Source of the DNA: Bradyrhizobium sp. Y36
GTDB taxonomy: Bacteria; Pseudomonadota; Alphaproteobacteria; Rhizobiales; Xanthobacteraceae
Direction: 5' to 3'
NCBI RefSeq assembly: GCF_002531575.1
Contig: NZ_NWTI01000011.1
Span: 124,001 to 188,000 of the forward strand
Length of the DNA: 64,000 nucleotides
The notes under the pieces are model-generated. The model did not search any database. It saw nothing but the letters and a program-made list of their open reading frames with translations, and had not been told where the DNA came from. A program made the position numbers and the translations under genes. This document shows, one piece after another, positions 35,222 to 45,336 of the stretch; within the stretch, counting starts at the first letter, position 1; the number at the start of each line of letters is the position of its first letter.

Positions 35222-38200
35222 GTGAAGGGCGATAAGCTATCGAGGCGGCACGGTCGGCGCTGCGGCGCTGCTTTGGCCGCCGGCGTCGCCGCGCTCCTGT
35301 TGGGGCTCGTCCTGAACGTCTCGCCGGCCCATGCAGCCTGTACGCCTGATCCCGCCACGAGCGGCCAGACTGTGACCTGTACGGGTACCGACACCGACGG
35401 CTTTCAGGCCGGAGGCGGTGTCGATAGCCTCAATGTCAACGTGCTCTCAGGCGCGACCGTGAACGACAACGGCGCCGTCTCGATCGGCGTCAACGATACG
35501 AGCAGCGTCACCAACAACGGGACCGTGTCAGCAGGTTCGGGCCTCACCGGCATCGCTGTCGGAAATTCCAACACGGTGGTCAACAACAGCATCATCACGG
35601 TGCTCGGCAACGGTCTCGGCATCCAGGCCATCAATCAAAACGTCATCACCAATGCCGGAACGATCACGACCGGCGACAACGGCGCCGCGATCTCGGTTGG
35701 CGACAACAACACGGTCACCAACAGCGGCGCACTCTCGGTCGGCGTGTCGGGCTTCGGCGTCTTCGCCGGCCAGAACAACACGATCACCAACGCCGTGACG
35801 GGGACGATCACGGGGGGCGACGGCGCGAGCGGCATCTTCGCGGTTGGTGGTGCGACCATCACCAATGCCGGCGCGATCACGGTCGGCGATTCCGGAGGGT
35901 TCTCAGGCGGCATCCTGGCCATCGGCACCAACAATCTGGTCACCAACACCGCTACCGGCACCATTACGGTCGGGCAAAATGCTGCGGGTATCTTCCTGCA
36001 GGGTAACGTCCAGACCGCCAGCAATCTCGGCACGATCACGGCCGGCGACCTTGCCGTCGGCATTGCCGTGCAGGGCGACGATTCCAAGGTCACCAACGGC
36101 GGCACGATCAGCGTGGGTGGGAGCGGCTCGGCCGGCATTTCGATGCAGGGGGACCGGGCAACGATCAGCCAAAGCGGCACGATCAATGTCGGCACGGGCG
36201 GGGTCGGTATCCTCTATGGTGGCTCGTCCTCCACGATCACCAATGCTGGAAAAATCGCGGGCGCCGACGGTGCCGAAGGCATCGTCGTGCTCGGCGATTC
36301 CAACACCGTCACCAACAGCGGAACGATCACCGTCGGCGCGCTCGGCGTCGGCATCGACGCCAGCGCGTTCTCGACGATCAACCAGATCGTCAACACCGGC
36401 ACCATCACCGTCGGCGCCAACGGCACCGGCATCCTGGTGAGCAACAGCGGCAGCGTCTTCAACTCCGGCACCATCAACGCCGGTGCATCCGGCGCCGTCG
36501 CGATCGACTTCTGCGGCTGCGGCAACAACACGCTCACCCTCGGCCCCGGCAGCGTGATCAACGGCCAGGTGCTGGCGTCCGGAACGGACACTTTCCAGCT
36601 CGGCGGCACCGGCAAGGGTGCCTTCCAACTCGACCTGATCGGCACCGGTCTCCAGTACGATGGCTTTGCGACCTTCAACAAGGTTGACAGCTCGACCTGG
36701 ACCGTTACCGGCACCGGCAATCAGGACTGGAACGTGCTGGGCGGCACGCTGATGCTTGCCGGCACCATCAACGGCACCGTGAGCATCGCCGCTGGCGGTA
36801 CGTTCGGCGGTATCGGTACGGTCGGCACCATCGTCGTCAGCGGCGGCGCGCTGGCACCAGGCAATCCAACCGGAACGCTGAACGTCTCCGGCGATCTCTC
36901 GTTCACGTCGGCGTCGAGCTACATGGTGCAGGTCTCGGGCGCCAACAACGGCCTCGCGGTCGTGACCGGCACGGCGACGCTCAATGGCGCGACCGTGGTC
37001 GTCGTTCCCATCGGCTCGATTGCGAAGCACTACACGATCCTCAACGCCGGGACGCTGCCCGATACCTTCAATCCCGTCGTCGCAGGCCTGTCGTCCAACC
37101 TGCACGCCACGCTCAGCTACGACCCCAACAACGTCTATCTGGACCTTGCGTTGGGTTACGGCAGCGGGCTCAACATCAATCAGCAGAACGTCGCCAACGT
37201 GCTGACCAAATATTTCAACAGCACCGGCAGCTTGCCCGTCCCGCTCGCCAATCTTTCGCCGGCGGGCCTGACGCAAGCCTCCGGCGAGTCGGCGACGGGG
37301 TCTCAGCAGACGACCTTCGAGGCGATGAACCAGTTCATCAATCTGCTGACCGACGTGTTCGGCTCGGGGCGCGGTGGCTCGCCCGGCGCGACGCCCTTTG
37401 CCGACGACCCGAGCGCGAGAGCCTATGCCGCGACGCGCACGAGCGCGCGCGACGCCTTCGCTTCGATTGCCCACAAGGCTCCGGCCGCGTCGTTCGAGCA
37501 GCGCTGGGATGTGTGGGCGGCAGGCTTTGGCGGCTCGCAGACCACCGACGGCAATGCCGGCCTCGGCTCGAACAACACGGCCAGCAACGTCTATGGCACG
37601 GCCGTGGGTCTCGATTACCGCTTCTCGCCGTCGACGATTGCGGGCTTTGCGCTCGCGGGCGGCGGGACCGGCTTCAACGTCAGCGGTCTCGGTTGGGGCC
37701 GCTCCGATCTGTTTCAGGCCGGCGCGTTTGTGCGTCATACGGCCGGGCCGGCCTACATCACGGCGGCGCTCGCCTACGGCTGGCAGGACGTCACGACCAA
37801 TCGCGTCGTGACGGCTGCCGGTTACGACCAGTTGCGCGCGCAGTTCAACGCCAACGCGGTCTCGGGCCGCATTGAAGGCGGCTATCGCTATGCCATGCAA
37901 TGGGCCGGCGTCACGCCCTATGCCGCGCTCCAGGCCACCCTGTTCAGCCTTCCCGGTTATGCCGAGTCGGCCGTGGTCGGCAGCAACGTCTTCGCGCTCA
38001 ACTATGCCGCCAAGGACGTGACCAGCACCCGCACCGAGCTCGGCCTGCGCGCTGATCGCTCGTTCGCCGCGGCTGGCGGCCTCATGACCCTGCGCGGCCG
38101 CCTCGCCTGGGCGCATGATTACAATCCGGACCGCACGGCCGCAGCGGTGTTCCAGACGCTGCCGGGGTCGGCCTTCGTCGTGAACGGCGCTGCCCAGGCG

Positions 38201-38338
38201 CGCGATTCGGCCCTGACCACCGCATCAGCGCAGATGAACTGGATGAACGGTTGGTCCGCATCGGCGACCTTCGAGGGCGAGTTCTCCAACGTCACGCGCT
38301 CCTACGCCGGCAAGGGCCTCGTGCGCTACGCCTGGTGA
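35222..38338 (+). CDS. Autotransporter with beta-helix passenger
   Basis: A type Va-secreted outer-membrane protein of 1038 residues. A long signal peptide (basic start with RRHGRR, hydrophobic core, cleavage near PAHA) precedes a passenger of about 700 residues built from imperfect repeats of NTVTNSGTITVG type (Asn/Thr/Gly-rich, from about residue 85 to 420), as in right-handed beta-helix proteins. Then comes a GGTF/GGIG-type stem region near residue 520, a linker, and a C-terminal beta-barrel from about 760 to 1038, ending in the aromatic residue pattern GLVRYAW. GTG at 35222 has GGGGAG upstream; the frame extends back to 35105 without signal-peptide character. Probable surface adhesin; the ligand is unknown. 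Confidence 0.87.
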   Translation: MKGDKLSRRHGRRCGAALAAGVAALLLGLVLNVSPAHAACTPDPATSGQTVTCTGTDTDGFQAGGGVDSLNVNVLSGATVNDNGAVSIGVNDTSSVTNNGTVSAGSGLTGIAVGNSNTVVNNSIITVLGNGLGIQAINQNVITNAGTITTGDNGAAISVGDNNTVTNSGALSVGVSGFGVFAGQNNTITNAVTGTITGGDGASGIFAVGGATITNAGAITVGDSGGFSGGILAIGTNNLVTNTATGTITVGQNAAGIFLQGNVQTASNLGTITAGDLAVGIAVQGDDSKVTNGGTISVGGSGSAGISMQGDRATISQSGTINVGTGGVGILYGGSSSTITNAGKIAGADGAEGIVVLGDSNTVTNSGTITVGALGVGIDASAFSTINQIVNTGTITVGANGTGILVSNSGSVFNSGTINAGASGAVAIDFCGCGNNTLTLGPGSVINGQVLASGTDTFQLGGTGKGAFQLDLIGTGLQYDGFATFNKVDSSTWTVTGTGNQDWNVLGGTLMLAGTINGTVSIAAGGTFGGIGTVGTIVVSGGALAPGNPTGTLNVSGDLSFTSASSYMVQVSGANNGLAVVTGTATLNGATVVVVPIGSIAKHYTILNAGTLPDTFNPVVAGLSSNLHATLSYDPNNVYLDLALGYGSGLNINQQNVANVLTKYFNSTGSLPVPLANLSPAGLTQASGESATGSQQTTFEAMNQFINLLTDVFGSGRGGSPGATPFADDPSARAYAATRTSARDAFASIAHKAPAASFEQRWDVWAAGFGGSQTTDGNAGLGSNNTASNVYGTAVGLDYRFSPSTIAGFALAGGGTGFNVSGLGWGRSDLFQAGAFVRHTAGPAYITAALAYGWQDVTTNRVVTAAGYDQLRAQFNANAVSGRIEGGYRYAMQWAGVTPYAALQATLFSLPGYAESAVVGSNVFALNYAAKDVTSTRTELGLRADRSFAAAGGLMTLRGRLAWAHDYNPDRTAAAVFQTLPGSAFVVNGAAQARDSALTTASAQMNWMNGWSASATFEGEFSNVTRSYAGKGLVRYAW

Positions 38339-38404
38339 GACGTCGTCACCGCGAGATCAAGCGGGAGGGCACACCCTCCACGGGGGAGGATAAGAAAGAG
38401 GCCG

Positions 38405-39235
38405 CTACTGCTTCTTCTGCGGCGGCTTGCGCGGTGGGCGCGGGGCGGCGGCTGGTGTCGGGATCCCGCTCATCTTGTTGGCGGCCTCGCTGACGTCGAG
38501 CAGCGAGCGACGGATGTCCTCGAGATAGCCCGCCGATTTCTTCCTCATGACGTCGGCAAGCTCGCGTAGTCCCTTGATCTTCTCGAACAGCTCGTCGGCC
38601 TTGCCGTCGACGAAGCCGGGCATCACACCCTCGACCTTCGTGACCGCCTTGTCGAAACCCGCGAAGGCGCTGTCGACCTTCGCCATGACGGAATCGATCT
38701 CGCCACCCTTGCTGCGGAGATCGGCGGTGTAATTTTCGAACGTGCGCAGGCCGTCCTTGATGGCGGGGGCATTGCTGACGATCGTACGGTCGACGCTGTG
38801 GAGCGTCTCGACGATCGATTCGGCGTCGCTGAGGTCGGCGGTCAGCACGGGGATGCCGTCCGCGTCCAGCGGCACCGGGGGCGCGGAGGGAGCCCCCCCG
38901 ATCAGCGAGATCGCGGCAACGCCGGTGAGGCCCTGGAACTCGATGCCCGCCACGGTGTCCTTGCGGATCGGCGCGGTGTTGTCGAGCATCACCAGCGCCA
39001 CGATCCTGCGCGGATTGTCCAGCTTGATCGACAGGATCTGCCCGGCCGGGACACCGTCGAAATTGACCGGCCCGCCGCGGCGCAGACCGCTGGCGGACCC
39101 GCCCTCGAACACCACGCGCAACTGGCTGCGGCTCTGGATGGTGCGCCATTTCTGAACACCGAGCACGCCGCCGAACGCCACGGCGATCACCGCCAGCGTC
39201 GCCGTTCCGATCACCAGATTACTCGCGCGTGCCAT
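38405..39235 (-). CDS. MCE/MlaD family lipid-transport protein, orphan
   Basis: A protein of 276 residues anchored by one N-terminal membrane segment (residues about 7-26) with an MCE domain in the periplasm (about 37-120). The MCE signature is visible as FEGGSASGLRRGGPVNFDGVPAGQI. Residues 140-250 are helical, like the tube-forming part of MlaD-type proteins, and the end is Pro-rich. Such proteins bind lipids together with an MlaFE ABC transporter, but no mlaE or mlaF is next to it, so it is an orphan here. It is convergent with the autotransporter gene. Confidence 0.86.
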   Translation of the reverse strand: MARASNLVIGTATLAVIAVAFGGVLGVQKWRTIQSRSQLRVVFEGGSASGLRRGGPVNFDGVPAGQILSIKLDNPRRIVALVMLDNTAPIRKDTVAGIEFQGLTGVAAISLIGGAPSAPPVPLDADGIPVLTADLSDAESIVETLHSVDRTIVSNAPAIKDGLRTFENYTADLRSKGGEIDSVMAKVDSAFAGFDKAVTKVEGVMPGFVDGKADELFEKIKGLRELADVMRKKSAGYLEDIRRSLLDVSEAANKMSGIPTPAAAPRPPRKPPQKKQ

Positions 39236-39418
39236 TCGGTTGCGATTCTACGACCAAAGCGGGGAAGTTGGAAGAAGGCCGCAATGGTAAGTAGGACGAG
39301 TTAGCGAAGCGTAACCCGCCGTTTTCGCCTCAATGAGCGGACCGGTTGGCGGATCATGCGGAGCCCGTCATCGGGCCGCGCGTGGCGCGGACCCGTGACC
39401 AATCCGCTCCACGCGACA

Positions 39419-41638
39419 TCAATGGCTTGCCGCGCGCTTTGCCGCAGCATTGTTCAGCACGATCAGGGCATCGACGGCCACGCCCGTCTTGATGTTGATC
39501 AGGAACGGGTTGATGTCGATCGAGGCGATTCGGTCGCCGGCATCCGCGATCAGATTGGACAGGCCGACCAGCACTTTCACCGCGGAAGCTTCGTGCAAGG
39601 CCGGCTTGCCGCGATAGCCGCGCATCTTGATCCCGGCCTTGGTGCGGCCGATCAGGAGCCGCGCCTCGGCCTCGTTCAGCGGCGCGCCGGCGAGCGCGAC
39701 GTCCTTCATCAACTCGATCTCGATGCCGCCGGTGCCGAACAGCACGACCGGTCCCATCTCGGCATCGAGCGAGGCCCCGACGACGAGCTCGAGCTCGGCC
39801 TTGACCTGCTGCGCGATGAGGATGCCGTCGAGCTTCGGCTTGCCCTTCAGCTTCGCGACCCGTGCGGTGATGTCGGCGAAAGCCTTCTTCACCTCGGCTG
39901 TGCTGTTCAGGTTCAACACCACGCCGCCGATGTCGGATTTGTGCAGGATATCGGCGCTGACGACCTTTGCGACGACCGGAAATCCGATCTGCTTTGCGAT
40001 CTTGGCGGCTTCTGCTGCCGTCTGCGCAATCGCCTCCTTCGAGATCGGAATGCCGTAGGCCTTCAGGAGCTTCTTCGAGGCGACCTCGTCGAGCGCGGCG
40101 CCGTTGGCCGATCTCAGCGCCTTCTCCAGCACGGCGCGCGCGGCGGGCTTCGAACTCGAGACGATGTCGGGTACCTCTTTTTGCAGCTTCGCATAGGCGA
40201 GCAGCGATTTTATCGCGGTCACCGCCCGGTCCATGCCCTGCATGACGGCGAGATGCGGCAGCGACTTGCGCAACGATTTGGTGAATTCGGTGAAGCCGAT
40301 CGACATCGCGCTGACATAGATTACCGGCTTCGAGGCCCGGCTCGCCATCTCGTTGACGATGCGCAAATTGCGCTCGCGAACCTCGTGCGGGGCCTTCGGC
40401 AGCTCGGCATCGATGATGACGATGTCGATGTCGGGATCGTCGATCATCAGCTTGATCGACTTCATGTAGACGGAGGGATCGACCACCGCGGCAAAGCCGG
40501 CGTCCAGCGGATTGCCGACGATCGACCCCGGGCCGAGCATCTTGGCCAGCTCGGAGCCGACATGCGGGCTGAGCGGCGCAAAGTTCAGGCCCTCGGCGTA
40601 GAAGGCATCCAGCAGCATGCCGCGCTTGCCGCCGGACAGCGTGACGGCGGCGAGCCGGTCACCCCTGGGAACGGCGGAGTGAACGAAGCACTCGGTGGTC
40701 TCGATCAGTTCGTCGAGGCCACCCACGCGGATCACGCCTTCGCGCGTCGCGATGGCGTCGAATGTCTCGATCGAGCCTGCCAGCGCGCCGGTGTGCGCCA
40801 TTGCCGCGGCGCGTCCGCCCTCGGACGAGCCGAGCTTGAGCGCGATCACGGGCTTGCTCGCCGCGCGCGCCGCCTTGCAGGCTTCGCGAAAGGCCTTGGT
40901 GTTGCGCACGCCTTCGAGGTAGACGACGATCACCTTGATGCTCGGATCCTCGGCGAAATAGCGCATCAAATCCGGCGTCTCGAGTCCGGCCTCGTTCCCG
41001 GTCGTGACCATGTAGCCGACACCGACGCCCCGATCTTCCAGCGCCTGGCGGATCGCCATGACGATCGCGCCGGATTGCCCGGCGATCGCCACCGCGCCCT
41101 GTTCCATGGTGACGATGCGGTCGTCGATGTTGGTGAACAGCTTTTCGCCAGCGCTCAGATTGCCGAGGCAATTCGGCCCGGTGACGGCAAGCCCCGTTTC
41201 GCGTATGGCCGCCTGCAATTCGGCGGCGAGCTTCTGGCTCTCCTCGTCCTGCAATTCGCTGAAGCCCGAGGTGACGATGGTCGCCGAGCGCGCGCCGGCC
41301 GCGGCGGCGTCGCGGATAACCTGCACGGCAAAGCGTGCCGGGACCAGCACCAGGACGTGGTCGGGCTTTTCCGGAAGGCTGGCGAAATCCTTATAGCAAG
41401 GCACGCCCCAGATGGTGTCGCGCTTGGCGTTGACCGGATAGAGCCCGCCCTCGAAACCGTATTTGACCAGATTGTTCCAGATGCGCTCGGCATAATTGCC
41501 GGGCTTGTCGGTCGCGCCGACCAGCACGATGTTGTGCGGGTGCAGCATGGCGTGGATGCCCTTGACGATGTCTCCGGCATCGGGCGATGGAGACCATGAG
41601 CGCTGGGAAACCGATGCGGCAGGCACTTGAGCTTCCAT
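39419..41638 (-). CDS. ADP-forming acyl-CoA synthetase (acetate--CoA ligase family)
   Basis: A 739-residue fused alpha-beta NDP-forming acyl-CoA synthetase. Residues about 25-125 are a CoA-binding Rossmann domain (VLVGATDKPGNYAERIW), 150-470 are the succinyl-CoA-synthetase-like ligase domains with the phospho-acceptor His282 in AMAHTGALAG, and about 510-730 are an ATP-grasp domain (GIPISKEAIA, FPVVAKVVSADILHKSDIGG, INPFL). It makes an acyl-CoA from acid, CoA and ATP (or runs in reverse). Full length for the family. Substrate unknown; neighbours give no clue. Confidence 0.9.
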   Translation of the reverse strand: MEAQVPAASVSQRSWSPSPDAGDIVKGIHAMLHPHNIVLVGATDKPGNYAERIWNNLVKYGFEGGLYPVNAKRDTIWGVPCYKDFASLPEKPDHVLVLVPARFAVQVIRDAAAAGARSATIVTSGFSELQDEESQKLAAELQAAIRETGLAVTGPNCLGNLSAGEKLFTNIDDRIVTMEQGAVAIAGQSGAIVMAIRQALEDRGVGVGYMVTTGNEAGLETPDLMRYFAEDPSIKVIVVYLEGVRNTKAFREACKAARAASKPVIALKLGSSEGGRAAAMAHTGALAGSIETFDAIATREGVIRVGGLDELIETTECFVHSAVPRGDRLAAVTLSGGKRGMLLDAFYAEGLNFAPLSPHVGSELAKMLGPGSIVGNPLDAGFAAVVDPSVYMKSIKLMIDDPDIDIVIIDAELPKAPHEVRERNLRIVNEMASRASKPVIYVSAMSIGFTEFTKSLRKSLPHLAVMQGMDRAVTAIKSLLAYAKLQKEVPDIVSSSKPAARAVLEKALRSANGAALDEVASKKLLKAYGIPISKEAIAQTAAEAAKIAKQIGFPVVAKVVSADILHKSDIGGVVLNLNSTAEVKKAFADITARVAKLKGKPKLDGILIAQQVKAELELVVGASLDAEMGPVVLFGTGGIEIELMKDVALAGAPLNEAEARLLIGRTKAGIKMRGYRGKPALHEASAVKVLVGLSNLIADAGDRIASIDINPFLINIKTGVAVDALIVLNNAAAKRAASH

Positions 41639-41851
41639 GCGCTTCCCTCACTTCTTGTTCTTGTTGCAACGCGCTGTCGCGCGCTGGCTTCGGAGGCTGA
41701 TCGTTGCGGGCGCCATGCCGCGAGACGGAATGGGCAAGGTCTGACGACAAGACCTGATCATGAGGCTAGCATCACGAGACTTTTGGCGAAAGTGCGAACG
41801 GTCCGGCAAGATGCTAGGAAACCGTGACGCATATTCTCTCAATTGGTGATC

Positions 41852-43486
41852 ATGCCGCTTCTGTCCATCGTGGTGCCGACCCTCGATCGTCCCGACACGC
41901 TTCGCCACGCGCTCGCGACCATGGCGTGCCAGCCTGCGCAAGCCGATTGCGAGTTCATCGTTCAGAACAATGGCGGCAATCCCGAGATCGCGAAGATGGT
42001 CGCAAACTTCCGGGACGAGCGCTTCAGGCATTTTGCCAGCGAATCCGTCCTGACCATGACCGACAATTGGGAGGCGGCGCTCGGCCATGCCTCGGGCGAG
42101 TATATCGCCTTCCTCGGTGACGACGACGGATTGATGCCCTATGCGGGCGCCACGGCAACGGACATGCTGTCCGGCCGGAAGATCGATCTGCTGAGCTGGG
42201 ATGCCTACAGCTATTACTGGCCGGGCTACTACCATCCGGCCTTCCGCAACCGGCTGCTCGCCGAGATCGATCTGACGTCGTCGGCAAGGCGCGTCTCCTC
42301 TCGAGGCGAGCTGGCGCGCATCTTCGGCTTCCAGGCCCACTATGCGCGTCTGCCGATGATCTACAATTCGTTCGTCCGCCGCAGCGTCGTCGACCGGATG
42401 CGCGCGGCCTGTGGCCGCTACTTCATCGGCCTCTCGCCCGACGTCGCATCCGGTATCGCCAACGCCGCGCTGACAGAGAGTTTCGTTCGGCTGTCACGGC
42501 CTCTGAGCATGGCCGGATTTTCGCAGCACAGCACCGGCCATGCTCTGTTCTTCGAGACCACGAACTTGCTCGAAACGTCACGGGGTGCGCGCGATTTCGG
42601 ACCCATTGACGACGATCTTCAGCTCCCCGATCTCAATGCTCTCCAGCTCTTCATCGCCAAGGACATGCTCGACCTCAAACGTCTTCTGCTGGCGGATGAC
42701 GACGGGATGCGGCTCGATTTCAAGGCGCTGGCGCAAGCGCTCGCGACCGATATCAACAATCGACCGCCCCTGTATGACCGGACCGTGCAGACCATCGGCG
42801 AACTTGCCCGTATGCACGGCTTCGATGTCGCCGACATCATCATTCCTGTCCGTCTTGCGGATCGGCCGCCCCCCGGACAGGGTACTTCCGTCGTCGGACA
42901 GAACCGCGTGCTCTACGAGCTGGATGGTTCTGCGCTCGGGCTCAACTCGATTGCGGATGCCGTGCGCGTGATCGCCCAGTTCGTTCCGGATCAGGCGCCG
43001 TTCGATCCGGCTGCTCTGGAGACTGCCGGGCTCGCGCCGGTGCTCGGCCCGGAGGAGCTCGATTTCAGCCGTGGCGGGGCGGGGACCGCCGCGCTGATCG
43101 AGGGGTGGAGCGAGCCGGAGCAATGGGGCACCTGGTCCATCGCGAGGAATTGCGTGCTGCGCTTCGCGATGGATCCCATCCCGTCACGGCCGGTCGCGCT
43201 CGTGCTGGCGTGCCGGGCGTTCGTTTCGGATGGGAATCCACGACTGCAAGCGATTTGCCGCGTCGGCAACGGACCGCAGCAGCAATTGTCGTTTTCGAGA
43301 GGTTCGTTCGCGGGCCAGCGCAGGTTGATGCTCGATCCCGCCGCAATTGCCGCCGACGGGACGCTGACCATCAGCCTGTCGCTATCCGATCCGCGCTCGC
43401 CCGCTGATCTCGGCTTGAGTTCCGACGCGCGCCCCCTTGGCATCGGCCTCGAGCGGGTCTGGCTTGATGACGATGCCCGTGCGTGA
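41852..43486 (+). CDS. Glycosyltransferase family 2-like protein with C-terminal beta-sandwich
   Basis: A 544-residue protein. The first 230 residues are a GT-A fold: MPLLSIVVPTLDRPDTLRHA, NNGGNPEI, LTMTDNWEAALGHASGEYIAFLGDDDGLMP with the DDD metal motif. Residues 250-380 are helical. From about 390 to the end is a beta-rich domain with the pattern GWSEPEQWGTWSIARNCVLRFA, as in C-terminal jelly-roll modules of rhizobial polysaccharide enzymes. ATG at 41852 was chosen although TTG 41843 and GTG 41846 are in frame; none has a clear ribosome binding site. Probably adds a sugar to a surface glycan; donor and acceptor unknown. Convergent with the next gene. Confidence 0.82.
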   Translation: MPLLSIVVPTLDRPDTLRHALATMACQPAQADCEFIVQNNGGNPEIAKMVANFRDERFRHFASESVLTMTDNWEAALGHASGEYIAFLGDDDGLMPYAGATATDMLSGRKIDLLSWDAYSYYWPGYYHPAFRNRLLAEIDLTSSARRVSSRGELARIFGFQAHYARLPMIYNSFVRRSVVDRMRAACGRYFIGLSPDVASGIANAALTESFVRLSRPLSMAGFSQHSTGHALFFETTNLLETSRGARDFGPIDDDLQLPDLNALQLFIAKDMLDLKRLLLADDDGMRLDFKALAQALATDINNRPPLYDRTVQTIGELARMHGFDVADIIIPVRLADRPPPGQGTSVVGQNRVLYELDGSALGLNSIADAVRVIAQFVPDQAPFDPAALETAGLAPVLGPEELDFSRGGAGTAALIEGWSEPEQWGTWSIARNCVLRFAMDPIPSRPVALVLACRAFVSDGNPRLQAICRVGNGPQQQLSFSRGSFAGQRRLMLDPAAIAADGTLTISLSLSDPRSPADLGLSSDARPLGIGLERVWLDDDARA

Positions 43487-43509
43487 TGAGGGCGCTGATC
43501 GCCGCCGGC

Positions 43510-44502
43510 TCAGTAACGCAACAGGCTCAGCTTGTGGGCGTAGTGAAAGACGACCTGTCTCGCGAGATAGGGCGCGATGGCGCGGCGGATCTGCATCTGT
43601 GTCGGATCGAAGCCGAGCACACGGCGCCGCAGGATGCCCATCTCCCTGACGCCGATCGCGTAGGTCGATGCCGTCTTCTGGGCGTCGTGGATTCGGAAGC
43701 AGGCGAGAAATCGCGGCAGGCGCACGAATTTGAAACCCGCTTCCTGCGCCCGCAGGATGAAGTCCCAATCCATGGCATAGTGGAAGCTTTCGTCGATCGG
43801 CCCGATCTTGTCCCACACGCGCCTGCGCCAGAACATCGTCTCCTGCGGGATGTAGTCGGCATATTGCAGCGCGCGTCCGTCATGGGGCGGCAGTACGGCA
43901 CGGCCGACCTCGAGCCCTTCGCGATCGACGAAGACGCGATGGCCATAGACGATGTCGACATTCGGGTGCGCCATGAAGTAGTTGGCGACATAGGCCAGCG
44001 TCCCCGGCAGCAGCATGTCGTCGCTGTTGAGATAAGCCATGATCTCGCTGTCGACCCCGGCGAAGCCGAGATTGATGGCGTTCGACTGCCCGCCGTCGGG
44101 TTCGCTCTTCCAGCTGATGCTCTCGCCGCAGCTCTTCAGGAGATCGACCGTGCCGTCGATGGAGGCGCCGTCCTGCACGTGATAATGCAGGTTCGGATAG
44201 TTCTGGCCGACGATGCTCTCGATCGTGGCGCCGAGATATTGCGCCTGGTTGTAGCTCGGCGTGACCATCGCGATCCGCGGCGCGTCGCCGCCGATCGAAG
44301 GGGCTGGCAGGAAGGTCGTCAAATTGAGCAGGCGCGGCTGATATTGCTCGAAGGTCCACATCGGCGGGCGGCGCCACAGGCTCCGGAGCGAGGATCGTCT
44401 TTGCCCGGCGGCGATGAGATCCAGATTCCTTTCCAGGAGCGCGACGCGATTTTCGAGCTGCTCCAATCGCTGTTCGAGGCGCGGCCTGAACTCGTCGTCC
44501 AT
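43510..44502 (-). CDS. Glycosyltransferase family 2 protein with N-terminal coiled coil
   Basis: A cytoplasmic glycosyltransferase of 330 residues. Residues 8-32 form a heptad-rich coiled coil (LEQRLEQLENRVALLERNL). The GT-A domain starts near residue 75 (PRIAMVTPSYNQAQYLGATIESI) and shows VQDGASIDGTVD, EPDGGQSNAINLGF and LNSDDMLLPG with the DD metal motif, then ETMFWRRRVWDKIGPIDES and a D in AMDWDFILR, the probable catalytic base region. It is convergent with the upstream glycosyltransferase, 23 bases apart. Donor and acceptor unknown. Confidence 0.87.
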   Translation of the reverse strand: MDDEFRPRLEQRLEQLENRVALLERNLDLIAAGQRRSSLRSLWRRPPMWTFEQYQPRLLNLTTFLPAPSIGGDAPRIAMVTPSYNQAQYLGATIESIVGQNYPNLHYHVQDGASIDGTVDLLKSCGESISWKSEPDGGQSNAINLGFAGVDSEIMAYLNSDDMLLPGTLAYVANYFMAHPNVDIVYGHRVFVDREGLEVGRAVLPPHDGRALQYADYIPQETMFWRRRVWDKIGPIDESFHYAMDWDFILRAQEAGFKFVRLPRFLACFRIHDAQKTASTYAIGVREMGILRRRVLGFDPTQMQIRRAIAPYLARQVVFHYAHKLSLLRY

Positions 44503-44665
44503 CTATCGTTCTTTCACAAATCACAACGTACAAAATCAATGGGTCATTCTTACAGGGCTCCGGTCGGCCGCGCCAGTTCACGGTCTCCCGTCAACGCGAT
44601 TTCCCGGCAGGTCCGGCTTGATTTGAGAGGGCTCGATCGATCCGTAACAGGCGGATTGCGAACGG

Positions 44666-45235
44666 CTATTCACCTGTTTCAATCGAGGTGGCGTGCAGGA
44701 CATAGCGCTCCGGGCCGGGCGTAATCGCGTCGAACGGCCAGCATGTCGTGAGCACGAGTTCCACACCCCGCGCGGTGCGATCGATGCCCGACGCGTCGGC
44801 ATCGACAACGGCCGAATAGTCTGCCCGGTAGCGGAAATGCTTGCCGTCGCGGCGGGTGATCTCAATGACGTCTCCGACGGAAACATTCCGCAAGAACCGG
44901 AAATGTGTGTCGCGATGAGCTGCATATACGGCAACTCCGCGTTCGCCGGCATCCGCCGTTTGGTGGATATGGCCGGGCCCGAAAGCGAGCGCCTGGCCGC
45001 TGGTGCCTTCCAGAACGATGGCGCTGGCGCCGATCCGCTTCACCTCGATCCGCGCGACCGGCCATGTGTCGGCCCATGACCATGGCTTGATCACCTCGCC
45101 CGTCGCAACGCTTCTGTCGAAGGCGCGCTCCAGCAGCATTTGGGCAAGCCACGCCTTGGCATGGATGTAGGCGCCATCGCCGAACAATAAGAGTCCGATC
45201 AGGGCCAGAACCAGAGGAGAGGCGAGTCGGGGCAT
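44666..45235 (-). CDS. Class GN sortase (single-substrate type)
   Basis: A sortase transpeptidase of 189 residues. An N-terminal anchor (LASPLVLALIGLLLFGDG) keeps it in the inner membrane facing the periplasm. The catalytic residues are visible: His107 (YAAHRDTHF), Cys165 (LVLTTCWPF) and Arg177 (PGPERYVL). The ATG at 45235 is before the anchor; an in-frame TTG at 45340 that overlaps the stop of the substrate gene is an alternative start that would add 35 basic residues. It follows the gene of its probable single substrate, which ends in an LPKTA signal. This Gram-negative class is distinct from the sortases of Gram-positive bacteria. Confidence 0.88.
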   Translation of the reverse strand: MPRLASPLVLALIGLLLFGDGAYIHAKAWLAQMLLERAFDRSVATGEVIKPWSWADTWPVARIEVKRIGASAIVLEGTSGQALAFGPGHIHQTADAGERGVAVYAAHRDTHFRFLRNVSVGDVIEITRRDGKHFRYRADYSAVVDADASGIDRTARGVELVLTTCWPFDAITPGPERYVLHATSIETGE

Positions 45236-45336
45236 TTGTGTCTGCGCTCGCAGTGACCCAAAAAGACGCGCGCGGCCGTTGTGTACGGGACGGGCGACCG
45301 CGCGCGCTAACAGAGGAGTTCGGGGAGACTCCTCTC

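Noticed and set aside
35903..38116. Open frame of over 700 codons on the minus strand inside the autotransporter gene
   Set aside because: The translation is low-complexity Ala/Gly/Arg/Val without recognisable motifs, while the plus strand encodes signal peptide, repeats and beta-barrel.
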